A DNA stretch of 64,000 nucleotides from Robertkochia marina (GCF_004799345.1 NZ_SSMC01000001.1:620001-684000), one strand, 5' to 3'. Shown: positions 17,744-27,041, counted from the first letter of the stretch. Notes: a model not told the origin generated them from the letters alone. Translations and numbers: made by a program.

Positions 17744-19918
17744 TCAATTTACTCTCCCAACAGGAAGATCCCTCACCCTAACCCCTGTTGCATTATAAAT
17801 AGCATTCACTACAGCGGCAGCGGCAGGTCCCTGGGCGGCCTCCCCGGCGCCGAGTGGCGGCGTCTCCGGACGGTCAACGACCTCCACTTCTACCTTGGGA
17901 ATCTCTTGAAATCGAAGAATGGGATAACTCTGCCAGTCGATAGAAGAGATATGGGTGTCATTCCATTTTACGGCTTCTTTAAGGGTCCAGGAAGCACTTT
18001 GTATCATGCCTCCCTCCGTTTGATTTTTGAGTCCGTCGGGGTTGATGCATTCGCCGGCATCGATCACGGCCCACATTTTTTTTACGACAGGGTTGCCATC
18101 GGTGACCTCCACCAGGGCGGCCACAGCACAGTAAGCGGCAGAATTCTTATAGCGGGCGAAACCGATGCCTAAACCTTGTCCTTTCTCGGGGGACACTTCA
18201 CTCACGTTGAGCTTTAATCGTCCCAGGCAGGAGATGGCGCGTTTGTCTTCCAGGTGACGCAATCGGAATGTAAAAGGATCTTGTCCGGCCTTTTCGGCCA
18301 GCTCATCCATAAAGCATTCGATGGAGAATACGTTGGCATAAGCCCCAAGACTTCGCAGGGCCGACACCCTTAGCGGGCCCTGAAAAATATGAGAAGTGAG
18401 TCGAAAGGCATTGGTGGTATAGATGGGCGGAGCATTGCGAATGGCACCTCCCCGCCATCCTTGTCCGGGAGTCCCAAAGGAAGGTTCCAGGAAACGTCCG
18501 GGTAAGAGGTTGGCCGGATCGCCTGAGGTGGGACGCGTAGAGTGGGCATCACTCCACAGCTCGTAATTCCATCCTTTTATCTTTCCGTTCTCGCTGAGCA
18601 CGGCCTCGTGTTCCATCACCATGGCCGTGCCATAGGGCTCCCAGGCGTGCTCTTCGTTTCGCATCCATTGGAGGCGAACATGTTTACCGGGAATCTCTTT
18701 GGCGATCAGTGCTGCCTCTCCCGCCACATCATCGGCAGGGTTATGTCCGTAGCACCCCGATCCGGGAACGCCCTTAATATGTACTTTTTCTAATGGCAGA
18801 TCCACCATCTTGGCAATGGTTTCCCTTAGGGGATACACCCCCTGGCTGTGACACCAGATATGGAGCACACCTTCTTCAAACAGGGCCACAGCGCAGGACG
18901 GACCGTTGGCGGCATGCATGATATACGGCTTGGAATAGGATGCTTTATGAGTGATCGCGGCACCTTCAGCCACCTCCTCATAAGCCCCCCGGTCTTCATC
19001 GGTATTGGAATCCTGGGGCAGAGATTTTATGAATGCTTTTATGTCTTCGGGTTGTTCCAGTGGTTCGCCGACTTCCCAGGTAACCTTCCCGCCGAGGGCA
19101 CGTTGAAGCTGTACCGCCTGGAATTCCTTTTCAGCCACCACGGCCAGGAAGGTCCCGTTACGCACCAGCTTTACAAATCCGGGCATATCCGCCACCTCTG
19201 CTTCCGGAACCTCAGCAAGTACGGCGTTATAGGCCGGTGTTCTGATAACCCGGGCATGGACCATCCCGGGAAAGCGCAGGTCCTGCACATAAAAAGCCTC
19301 CCCTCTTACCATTTTCTCCAGGTCGGGCCTGTGCATGGGATGTCCAACAAACGCCCTCCGTGTCTTTCCGTAGAGCTCCTTGGGCTCAAAGACAGCCTTT
19401 TCGATGTTCTTGCTTTTTAAAATCTCAGTAAATGGCAAGGCGACTCCTTTTACGAGCACGTTTCCGTTCTCGATTTCCAGGTTATCCACAGAGGTCTCGT
19501 ATTCTTCAACCACCAAACCGAAAAAGGTTTCCCGCAAACAGGCAGCCGCTTGGCGAACGCTCATGGCACTGGTTTCCATGGACCGGCTCCCGGCGGTGAT
19601 CCCCTCATCGGGAGTCACCCCGGTTTCGGCCAGTTGGAGGGAGAGTTGATTAAAGGAGGTATTGAGTTCTTCGGCCGCCACCTGGAGAATGGCGGTAGAG
19701 AGTCCCTGCCCCAGTTCCATCTTCCCGGTGATCACCTGTATGCGGCCGTCTTCCAGCAGCCGGATCCAGGAATCGATTCGCTCAGGATCGGTTAGCGGTT
19801 GTGGCATCTCCGCCAGGGCCAGGTCCTTATTGTCGGTCGTACAGGCTATGGGCCCGAGGATGGAAAACCCGATCGTAATACTCCCTGCCTGTTTTAGAAA
19901 AGATCTCCGTGTACTCAT
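17744..19918 (-). CDS. Molybdopterin-binding subunit of an aldehyde/isoquinoline-type oxidoreductase
   Basis: This 724-residue large subunit belongs to the xanthine oxidase superfamily, closest in layout to the single-cofactor, membrane/periplasm-associated type (IorB-like), with no FAD subunit. The N-terminus is a Tat signal (TRRSFLKQAG, then a hydrophobic stretch ending SILGPIACTT), so the folded enzyme is exported with its cofactor. Family segments include GKMELGQGLSTAILQ, GSRSMETSAMSVRQAAACL, VPGSGCYGHN and PPLGAGEAAQGPAA near the C-terminus. Its start overlaps the 2Fe-2S subunit by four bases. The substrate (aldehyde or N-heterocycle) and the external electron acceptor, usually a cytochrome c, are not identified nearby. 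Confidence 0.88.
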   Translation of the reverse strand: MSTRRSFLKQAGSITIGFSILGPIACTTDNKDLALAEMPQPLTDPERIDSWIRLLEDGRIQVITGKMELGQGLSTAILQVAAEELNTSFNQLSLQLAETGVTPDEGITAGSRSMETSAMSVRQAAACLRETFFGLVVEEYETSVDNLEIENGNVLVKGVALPFTEILKSKNIEKAVFEPKELYGKTRRAFVGHPMHRPDLEKMVRGEAFYVQDLRFPGMVHARVIRTPAYNAVLAEVPEAEVADMPGFVKLVRNGTFLAVVAEKEFQAVQLQRALGGKVTWEVGEPLEQPEDIKAFIKSLPQDSNTDEDRGAYEEVAEGAAITHKASYSKPYIMHAANGPSCAVALFEEGVLHIWCHSQGVYPLRETIAKMVDLPLEKVHIKGVPGSGCYGHNPADDVAGEAALIAKEIPGKHVRLQWMRNEEHAWEPYGTAMVMEHEAVLSENGKIKGWNYELWSDAHSTRPTSGDPANLLPGRFLEPSFGTPGQGWRGGAIRNAPPIYTTNAFRLTSHIFQGPLRVSALRSLGAYANVFSIECFMDELAEKAGQDPFTFRLRHLEDKRAISCLGRLKLNVSEVSPEKGQGLGIGFARYKNSAAYCAVAALVEVTDGNPVVKKMWAVIDAGECINPDGLKNQTEGGMIQSASWTLKEAVKWNDTHISSIDWQSYPILRFQEIPKVEVEVVDRPETPPLGAGEAAQGPAAAAVVNAIYNATGVRVRDLPVGRVN

Positions 19919-20379
19919 GACTTCCGGGATTTTAGAACGGCTTTCAGGATACGAGAGTGTGTCCCACAGCGACAGACATTCAGATCGAGGGCCTCCCGGA
20001 TCTCCGCTTCTCCGGCCTGCGGATCGGCATCCAGCACAGACACCGCATGGATCACCATTCCGTTAAGGCAATACCCGCACTGGGCCGCCTGCGCGTCGAG
20101 AAAAGCTTGCTGCACGGGATGCAGTGTCCCCTCTTCACTTGCCAATCCTTCCAGGGTAGTCACCTCTTTGCCTTCCACCGCCGCAATCGGTAGCACACAG
20201 GAGGGCGTCGCATTGCCATCAATGAGCACCATACACGCCCCACACTGTTGGAGTCCGCACCCGAATTTGGGTCCGTTGAGCTCCAGGGCCTCCCGAAGAG
20301 CATAGAGTAAGGGCGTGGCCGGGTCGAGTTCGAGTTGAACGGGGGTTCCATTCACGGTTAAAGCGATCGTTTCCATCAT
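19915..20379 (-). CDS. 2Fe-2S subunit of the molybdenum hydroxylase
   Basis: This 154-residue small subunit transfers electrons from the molybdenum centre through two 2Fe-2S clusters. The N-terminal plant-ferredoxin-type cluster ligands appear in CGLQQCGACMVLI plus PSC, and the C-terminal helical cluster ligands in QCGYCLNG and NVCRCGTH. It has no signal peptide, so it would be co-exported in complex with the Tat-bearing large subunit, as is known for this family. Its stop and the next start overlap (ATGA), indicating translational coupling. The start may be the first or second Met. Confidence 0.93.
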   Translation of the reverse strand: MMETIALTVNGTPVQLELDPATPLLYALREALELNGPKFGCGLQQCGACMVLIDGNATPSCVLPIAAVEGKEVTTLEGLASEEGTLHPVQQAFLDAQAAQCGYCLNGMVIHAVSVLDADPQAGEAEIREALDLNVCRCGTHSRILKAVLKSRKS

Positions 20380-20719
20380 TAGTTTGTTGGTTGACTTGAA
20401 GTTACGAAAAGTTAGTGAGTGGTGCTACTACGCTAAAGCTATGTAGCATGAAATGAATCGGGAGTTGGGAGTGGGTTATTTTCGTCTTCGTGGTTCGCTG
20501 AAATTTGATTTCTTGTGGAGGATAGTCACAGATATGCGTTAAAGGGTGATCATAACCAAAAAATTGCACTTCGTTTTATAGAATTTTTATATCCGGTTGC
20601 CAGAGTGGTTAAGGAAAGTAAATTCACCATTCCCTAGACATTAAATCTATTTCTTCTAAACAAAGGTAAATATTCTATATATTCGAATTTGATTTTAATA
20701 ACCGACCAAATCTTGATCT
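20380..20719. other. Gap with a truncated composite repeat and a tRNA-like fragment
   Basis: No gene is visible. 'TTCGTCTTCGTGGTTCGCTG' and 'AAATTTGATTTCTTGTGGAG' match the left half of composite repeat C6, but the R1 core is missing. At 20593-20614 'gttgccagagtggttaagg' resembles the D-arm of a class II tRNA (Ser/Leu type); the rest of the cloverleaf is absent. The region upstream of the next gene is AT-rich and may hold its promoter. Confidence 0.5.
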
Positions 20720-22342
20720 ATGCGTCTTGCCTCATTGCTCCTGCTGTTTTGCATTTACACCTCTTTCAGTAAAGCGCAATCCTCACCTTTTCTTATTTCA
20801 GAAAGTGATGCCCACCGTGACTTGAATAACCTCGGAAAGATCGAAGCCCTTTATACCCACGAGGATAAAACAACCTCTATTTTTCGGATGCAGTTCAGCA
20901 ACGACACGAGTGCTGAAGGAGCGTATAACATCATCATGAACCAGCTCTCTCCGGGGATGGAAGAATGGACGCAGACGAAGTTTCCAAAGCCGAAGTCGGA
21001 AACCCTGACAGGACATACCTACTACCAGGATGAAATTCACTTCTTCTTTTACGACAAGATCGTAAACAACAAGACCAGCATTATCCTCCGATCTGTTAAC
21101 CTGAAAAACAAAGAGTATACCCATAAAGTGCTTTTCGCTATAGACACAGACAAGAAAGAGATGGTAAGCGATGGAAAATCACCCACTAAAATAATGGTGA
21201 AATCCTCCTCCGATGGCCGATTTGTAGCTATTATTTCCCGTAATTCAACCAAGGCAGAACACGCCTTTACGCTGAAGGTTGTGGATATGAATGAGAAGAA
21301 CATTTTTTTTGAAAAGAAACTGATGGATCAACGCGGGGGTAATTACCTGTTAAAGGACCTGTATGTAAACGAAAATGGTCGTGTTTATAGTTTAGTGAAA
21401 GAATACTTTAAGGGTAAGCAGGAAAAGCAAGGAAGCAAAAGGAATTACCGTTATCTGCTTCACGAAAACAACCCGCAAGAACACAGGAGAACTATAGTAG
21501 ATATTTCGGATCTTTTTGTTAGTTCGCTCAAGATGGAGGTTCAGGAAAATACTATGAACCTTATTGGTTTTTACGGACTTAAAATGAACGTTTATGGCTT
21601 TCATGGGGTTAACAAAATAGAAGACACCGATGGTTTGGTTATGGTTAAAATAGATAAGAGTAACCTGGAGGAACAAAGCCTGAACCTGGTTCCGGTTTCT
21701 GAGATAATGCTGAGACAACTTTTCCATACCACTCCCGGATCAAAAACAACCAACAAAAGACCGGAAAACATGCACCTGGATCACCTCATCAGGGATGAGG
21801 AGGGCAATCTCTATGTTATAGGAGAGTCCTATGAATTTCAGCAAGGCGGGGCTGTTATGGTTCCCGGAGGCATGAACAGTTTTGGCGGACCACCAATGGT
21901 AACATTCTACACCGGTTCCGGAGGTGTCCACGGGGATATGATCATTTTCAAGCTTAATGCCGCAGGAATTCTCCTTTGGGGAAGAGGGGTGCTAAAAAAT
22001 GGCGTTTCCTATTATACCCCTATTGTGGTCGGGCAAGATCTTCACATTTTGTTCAATGCAGGGAAAAAGCCAAGACCCTTGGGTGACGGAAGAACACAAT
22101 TCACCCTGAAAGCCAAAAGAAACTCTTCCCTTTTCGATCTGCATTTCAACGCTCAAGGCAGAATGTCTTATACGGCGATCCGAAATAATTCCAAGAATTC
22201 TTTTTACAAGCCTCTCCCATTTTCGTTTCAAAAAGATCCCTTTTTATTTACCGACAGAGAAGGGAGTACGATCAGGTTTATGAGTATAAGTGCCACTCAG
22301 GAAGAGGTTACATCAGCATTGGAAAGCAGTGTGGAGGAATAG
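20720..22342 (+). CDS. Large secreted protein of unknown function
   Basis: This 540-residue protein has a cleavable signal peptide (LLLLFCIYTSFSKAQ). The mature part is strand-rich with recurring patterns of the type 'DGRFVAIISRN', 'EDTDGLVMVKIDKSN' and 'DLHFNAQGRMSYTAIR', which suggests a beta-propeller-like repeat fold. A Gly-rich loop (GGAVMVPGGMNSFGGPP) near residues 375-395 is conspicuous. Codon use and base composition look more AT-rich than the neighbouring molybdenum-enzyme genes. It is not in an operon. I do not recognise the family, and the propeller reading is inference. Confidence 0.7.
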   Translation: MRLASLLLLFCIYTSFSKAQSSPFLISESDAHRDLNNLGKIEALYTHEDKTTSIFRMQFSNDTSAEGAYNIIMNQLSPGMEEWTQTKFPKPKSETLTGHTYYQDEIHFFFYDKIVNNKTSIILRSVNLKNKEYTHKVLFAIDTDKKEMVSDGKSPTKIMVKSSSDGRFVAIISRNSTKAEHAFTLKVVDMNEKNIFFEKKLMDQRGGNYLLKDLYVNENGRVYSLVKEYFKGKQEKQGSKRNYRYLLHENNPQEHRRTIVDISDLFVSSLKMEVQENTMNLIGFYGLKMNVYGFHGVNKIEDTDGLVMVKIDKSNLEEQSLNLVPVSEIMLRQLFHTTPGSKTTNKRPENMHLDHLIRDEEGNLYVIGESYEFQQGGAVMVPGGMNSFGGPPMVTFYTGSGGVHGDMIIFKLNAAGILLWGRGVLKNGVSYYTPIVVGQDLHILFNAGKKPRPLGDGRTQFTLKAKRNSSLFDLHFNAQGRMSYTAIRNNSKNSFYKPLPFSFQKDPFLFTDREGSTIRFMSISATQEEVTSALESSVEE

Positions 22343-22487
22343 GTTAAAAATGCTTGTGGATTTGCTTAATTATCGATGATGCTGAAAGTTATGAAAGTAC
22401 GGCCCTGCCATCCCTTGCGGGAGATAATCTTACCGCCAGACAGGGTCACGAAGTGATCTGATTATTGCAAGCGTTGAAGCCGGATAA

Positions 22488-22692
22488 TACCACCCCGCTT
22501 TTGCCAGCGCGCCGCCTGGTTTAATTGCTAAAAAGGTCTACTTGCCTCCGCACCTCCCGATAGCTATCGGGATGGCTCCTCACTATGAAAGGTTCACCGA
22601 ACCTTTCACTACCATTCGGCCCTTTAACGCTCGGTCCTCCTTTCTAAGGAGGGGATTAATGCGTTTTTCAAATAACGCTTTGGTGGTGGAAG
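22488..22692. repeat. R5 palindromic element with nested P3
   Basis: The inverted ends are TACCACCCCG and TGGTGGTGGA. The inside carries GAAAGGTTCACCGAACCTTTC (a P3 centre), CTCCCGATAGCTATCGGGA, and CCTCCTTTCTAAGGAGGGGA followed by the signature 'attaatgcgtttttcaaa'. Related copies lie at 25.9 and 44.1 kb. It fills the 368-base gap between the secreted protein and the next gene. Confidence 0.7.
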
Positions 22693-22710
22693 GCAATAAA
22701 CCGGTAGCTC

Positions 22711-23166
22711 CTACTCATCAACCACCCGGTTCCAGCTGTCCAGGTACATCTTCCAGCCTGCCGGGGTCTTTTTCCAAACCACCACGTATTTGCCTTTCCA
22801 GGTTACCACTTCTCCCGCATCGTTGGTCGAGGTTCCTGAATAATACCCGAAATCATATGCGGTATCGCCCATGACATTGATCTCTTCCGGGAAAAACTGA
22901 TGGGAAGTCACCCCGGTAACATTCTCCGGAGCCCAGTATTGCACCAGCTCTTGTCCAGACAGGATCTTACGGTCTACAGGGAAAAGCCTGGCATCATTGG
23001 TATACATCTTTGCAATGGCCGCTCCGTCGCCCGCAACCAGAGCCCTGGAAAAGTCCTTCATAGTGGCGAGAATGGCCTCCCCCTCAGCCTGGTCGCCCAA
23101 AAGGGTCTGGGCATGGAGGGTGCTGCTTAATACCAGGACCAACAGTACTATTATTCTTGTTTTCAT
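22711..23166 (-). CDS. Secreted NTF2-like (SnoaL/DUF4440) protein
   Basis: This 151-residue protein has a signal peptide (IIVLLVLVLSSTLHAQ) and a cone-shaped NTF2-like domain: an N-terminal helix (GEAILATMKDFSRALVAGD), then IAKMYTNDARLFPVD and strands ending in GWKMYLDSWNRV. Such domains either bind small ligands or act as scaffolds, and no catalytic set is evident. A related but divergent protein is encoded near 43.5 kb. It stands alone; R5 lies directly downstream. Confidence 0.8.
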   Translation of the reverse strand: MKTRIIVLLVLVLSSTLHAQTLLGDQAEGEAILATMKDFSRALVAGDGAAIAKMYTNDARLFPVDRKILSGQELVQYWAPENVTGVTSHQFFPEEINVMGDTAYDFGYYSGTSTNDAGEVVTWKGKYVVVWKKTPAGWKMYLDSWNRVVDE

Positions 23167-23348
23167 AGATGATGGATTTAATACCAGTAAGTTACGGATT
23201 TTATATCGGCAGGGGTTTCCGAATTATGAATGATAGATGATAGATGGTACACCTTCGCCAATGCTTCGGTGCATACAATGGATTATGGATTGGGTGCTTT
23301 GACGATTTATTCACTCCCTTCGTAACCTCGTAGCTGCGTACCTCCAGT

Positions 23349-23775
23349 GAGGAGATTGCCACGCTTTGCACAGCAAAGCTACCACTGATGGATTTAGATA
23401 CTCTGTTGTAAAGTATATAAATTGTGGCTCCCCACCCTGGACAGAGGGCCGAACGTTAAGAAAACAGCCAGTGGCTGTTTTTAGTGCAGGAGCCAGTCGG
23501 CGTGAGGGCGATCAGGGTGAAACCCTGAGACGGGGCGGGTTGATTCAAATTGACCTCTCCTACAACCCCTTCCGACCCTGCCTACCGCAGGCAGGCCCGC
23601 TTCTAGCGGCGCATCCCTCCGCCTTCAGGCGCCTTCGCTAAAATGGTTCACCGAACCATTTCTTTACGCTTGGCCCTCCCTGACCAGGGGAAGGAGCCCA
23701 TAATTATGTTAATCCTCATGACGTCATCATACTCCACAAGAAATCCAATTTCAGCGGTCTCGCAAAGACATCCTA
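23349..23775. repeat. Composite repeat C3 with R1 core (long form)
   Basis: The left shell is GGAGATTGCCAC with hairpin GCTTTGC/GCAAAGC, then TACCACTGATGG. The R1 core spans 23426-23698. The right shell is 'cctcatgacgtcatcatac', then 'ttcagcggtctcgcaaagac'. This is the most complete composite in the window. The P3 palindromes inside the core have centres AACAGCCAGTGGCTGTT and AATGGTTCACCGAACCATT. Confidence 0.85.
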
Positions 23776-23908
23776 ATTCAATACTCCCAGCCCGTCCCTG
23801 AAACTCGTCCCTCGAACTCCGTCGTGATTCGAAGCTTTAGCGAAGGAACGCGACTCACTAACTCAGATTAAATCCCTAACTTCATGCCTTTAATAAGAAA
23901 AACCAACC

Positions 23909-25924
23909 ATGAAAAATCTTGCACTGCTGTTTATTACAGCCATTACCCTCTTTTCTTGCTCTACTCCTGAGACGAAAAAGGAAGTCGTCATGATCGAAGG
24001 AATCGATGAAGCCATCAAACCCGGCGATAACTTCTTCCGTCATGTGAACGGCATTTGGTATGACTCCGTTCAAATACCCCCATCGCAGTCCGGGGTGGGA
24101 GCTTACCGGTTTATGAACTTTCCGCAACGCATTCGGTTGATGAATTTGCTGGACAGTGTTTCTAAACAAGACAACCCGGAAGGAAGTATGGCCCAGAAAG
24201 TAGGCGACTTTTTCAGCTCCGGGATGGATACGGCTACCATTAACCAACGAGGCTATGAGCCCCTGCAACCCGTGCTTTCAAAAATTGATGAGATCACCGA
24301 TGTAGCTTCCATGATGGGATTCGTGGCAAATGAATTTAAAGTTTATAATACCTCATTCATGGGATTCTATGTGGGGCCTGATGATAAGAACAGTAACATG
24401 AACATTGCCCATGCCTATCAAACCGGGATCGGGATGCCCGACCGCGATTATTACTTTAATACAGATCCGAATGCACAAGGCATTCAGCAAGCCTATAAAA
24501 CCTACCTGGCTACCCTGTTCGAGTTGACTGGGAGTGATTCGGCCACAGCAAATAACCAGGCTGAAATGGTTTACAACATCGAAAAGCAAATGGCCGAAGC
24601 CCACCGTACCCGCGTAGAGCGTCGCGACGTGGAGGCCAATTACAATAAATTTGCCGTCACTGAATTGGAAGAAAAACACCCGAACATAGGGTGGCAGGAA
24701 TTCCTGAACAACCTGGGAGCAGCAACCGATTCTATTGATGTAGGGCAACCGGAATACTACGATGCCCTGAACGGATTGTTGACTTCCATCCCTGTTGAGG
24801 ACTGGAAAGTATACCTGAATGCGCATACCCTGAGCAACTATGCCGATTACCTCAGCACTCCGTTTGTAGATGCACAATTCGCCTACAGCAAACTACTTTC
24901 CGGGCAGGCTGAACAACAGGAACGCGGTGAAAAGATCGCTTCAGAAATTGACAATTTATTAGGGGAGGCTTTAGGGCAGATCTATGTGAATAAATATTTC
25001 CCGGAAGAGGCCAAAGAGCGGATGCTGGAACTGGTGAACAACACCCAAAAAGCCTATGAAGCACGAATTGACAACCTGGAATGGATGAATGACACCACCA
25101 AGGCGAAGGCTAAAGAAAAACTCTTTGCCATTACCAAAAAGATCGGGTATCCAGACAAATGGAGAGATTATAGCCAGGTGGAGATCCAACCTGGCAAGTA
25201 TCTCGAAAATGTGATCGCTGCTGCCGCGAATCAATGGCAATACAACCTGGATAAATTAGGGAAGCCTGTAGACAGAAGTGAATGGTATACCACCCCTTCT
25301 ACAGTAACGGCCTATTACAACCCGAGTGCCAATGAGATCGTATTCCCGGCCGGTATCCTGCAGCCCCCGTATTTTGATTATGAAGCAGATGACGCCCTGA
25401 ACTATGGGGGTATCGGAATGGTGATCGGCCATGAGCTTTCACACGCCTTTGATGACCAGGGCGCCCAATACGACAAAGACGGGAATGTAAAGAATTGGTG
25501 GACGGAAGAAGATTATGAGCAGTTTCAGAAAAGAACCGGAGCCGTGGCCGACCTCTACAGCACCTTCACCGTACTCGACACCCTTCACATCAACGGAAAG
25601 ATGACGGTTGGCGAAAACACCGCCGACGTGAGCGGCGTGGCTGCTGCCTATGATGCCTTTAAAATGACGGAACAGGGACAAGACACTGCCAAAATAGGAG
25701 GGTTTACCCCCGACCAGCGTTTCTTCCTTTCCATCGCCCGGATCTGGAGGGTAAAAATGAAGGAAGAATACCTGAGATACTGGATACAAAACGATCCACA
25801 TTCCCCACCGATCTGGAGGGTGAACGGTCCGCTGATGAACACCGCGGCCTTTTATTCGGCCTTTGACGTACAGCCCGGAGATGAGATGTATTTGCCGGAG
25901 GAGGAGAGGATTACAGTTTGGTAA
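23909..25924 (+). CDS. M13 family metallopeptidase (PepO/neprilysin-like) lipoprotein
   Basis: This 671-residue zinc endopeptidase of the M13 family cleaves small and medium peptides. A lipoprotein signal ends in ITLFSCS, so it is membrane-anchored outside the cytoplasm. The zinc site is H508-E-L-S-H512 with third ligand E569 in ENTADVSG; the substrate-binding VYYNPS-type motif appears as AYYNPSANEIVFPAG. The N-terminal helical domain and total length are normal. Its stop codon sits at the very edge of an R5 repeat, and a strong terminator lies about 160 bases further on, so the repeat probably inserted between gene end and terminator. Confidence 0.95.
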   Translation: MKNLALLFITAITLFSCSTPETKKEVVMIEGIDEAIKPGDNFFRHVNGIWYDSVQIPPSQSGVGAYRFMNFPQRIRLMNLLDSVSKQDNPEGSMAQKVGDFFSSGMDTATINQRGYEPLQPVLSKIDEITDVASMMGFVANEFKVYNTSFMGFYVGPDDKNSNMNIAHAYQTGIGMPDRDYYFNTDPNAQGIQQAYKTYLATLFELTGSDSATANNQAEMVYNIEKQMAEAHRTRVERRDVEANYNKFAVTELEEKHPNIGWQEFLNNLGAATDSIDVGQPEYYDALNGLLTSIPVEDWKVYLNAHTLSNYADYLSTPFVDAQFAYSKLLSGQAEQQERGEKIASEIDNLLGEALGQIYVNKYFPEEAKERMLELVNNTQKAYEARIDNLEWMNDTTKAKAKEKLFAITKKIGYPDKWRDYSQVEIQPGKYLENVIAAAANQWQYNLDKLGKPVDRSEWYTTPSTVTAYYNPSANEIVFPAGILQPPYFDYEADDALNYGGIGMVIGHELSHAFDDQGAQYDKDGNVKNWWTEEDYEQFQKRTGAVADLYSTFTVLDTLHINGKMTVGENTADVSGVAAAYDAFKMTEQGQDTAKIGGFTPDQRFFLSIARIWRVKMKEEYLRYWIQNDPHSPPIWRVNGPLMNTAAFYSAFDVQPGDEMYLPEEERITVW

Positions 25925-26035
25925 TACCACCCCGCCCCTTCGGGGCACCCCTCCTTAAACCCCTCCGGCTGCGCCACCTCCCCTTAAAAAAGGGGAGGGT
26001 AATAACGTTTTCAAATTAGACTTAGGTGGTGGAAG
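25925..26035. repeat. R5 palindromic element after the M13 peptidase
   Basis: It begins with ACCACCCCGCCCCTTCGGGG and ends with TTAGGTGGTGGAAG. It contains CCTCCCCTTAAAAAAGGGGA and the 'taacgttttcaaattaga' signature also seen at 22.6 and 44.1 kb. It abuts the stop codon of the peptidase gene directly. Confidence 0.7.
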
Positions 26036-26079
26036 TCATTGAGGTAGATTTGGGAGATCGCCAATAATCAAAAAATATA

Positions 26080-26112
26080 AGGGTCCTGTGCTTTTTGAAA
26101 GCATGGGACCTT
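26080..26112 (+). terminator. Intrinsic terminator, probably of the M13 peptidase gene
   Basis: A long stem (GGTCCTGTGCTTT paired with AAAGCATGGGACC, including two G-T pairs) with a TTG loop is followed by TTTTTG. The only upstream plus-strand gene is the peptidase, now separated from it by R5. Confidence 0.8.
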
Positions 26113-26375
26113 TTTGTTTTGGGGATATCTTAACCGTCTTTCCAGATTTACTACTTCTTCAGTAAATCGCCAAGGTAGTCCTACGGCAAATTCCAAAAAT
26201 CAAACCTGCCTAACGGCAGTCAGGTTCGACATCTCAAACTCACCTCTATCACTTTTTACTTGTCTGCCAAGCCGTAGGCATGGTCACCTGTTACCACCCA
26301 AAAGGAAAATCGAAGATGGGGTAAAGAGAGAAAGCGGTAAGGAGTATTAGGTTACGTATAGGCATTCAGGAAATT

Positions 26376-26930
26376 TCAGGAGCTCGGCACGTCGCTTTGC
26401 TCCTACCGCTGATGGATTTGAATTTGACTTCTCATGATTAATTAGCCCTTACTTTTTTGCATTGCCCAAAAAAGTAACAAAAAAGTCTAGTCCTGGTTCT
26501 TCGGCCATCCGCTAGCGATTCGTTGCCTAAGCCAGCTGAACTCACCACGCCTGCAGCGTGGCTTAAACAGCACCTGGCTTTTCACGGCAACTTCATCAAG
26601 CGGATCCTGGCCTGCCAGAACCTGAGGACGGCTATTAATTCTTAGAAAGAATTTAACCCAGTTAATCCTATTTGGGATGTTGGTTTGGAAGGAACGAATA
26701 TTTGCAGCAATAGTCTGTAAACCAAGCGGAAGTGCGGAGCATGTAGCGCAGGGTTAGCAGCGGTTCTGCGGAGCAGAAATTGCCTCAAATATTCTTGATT
26801 TTTTGGTTCGTTTTGCATCAAGGCAAAATGAACAATGGCTCAATCAAGAAAAGCATATTCATTAAAGAAATTCATCGTCATTATCCTCGACGAGAAAGCT
26901 GGGTTTCAAAAACCTCGCGAAGACTATTTT
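26376..26930. repeat. Composite shell with a different 0.42 kb cargo
   Basis: The left shell 'taccgctgatggatttgaat' and the right shell 'gaaagctgggtttcaaaaac' plus CTCGCGAAGAC match those around R1 cores, but the core here is different. It spans roughly 26446-26870, opens with ACTTTTTTGC...CCAAAAAAGT and closes with CTTGATTTTTTGG...AATCAAG enclosing CGTTTTGC/GCAAAATG. Inside are GCCAGCTGAACT and CCACGCCTGCAGCGTGG palindromes. No ORF is credible. With its neighbours this accounts for the 1.1 kb gap. Confidence 0.7.
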
Positions 26931-27041
26931 ATTTATCCCTCATAACCTCGTAACTTCATACCTGCCTGCCGAAGGCAGGACCATGTAACCGTATCATCCA
27001 CCGAAGCTTTAGCGTAGGTGGGCATAACTGTATAACCGCTG

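Noticed and set aside
23366-23641. ORF inside composite C3 whose translation resembles that of an ORF at 56735-56965 (shared ...CGSPPWTEGRTLRKQP)
   Set aside because: The protein similarity only reflects the shared R1/P3 DNA repeat. Frames differ in extent, have no start context and break in other R1 copies.
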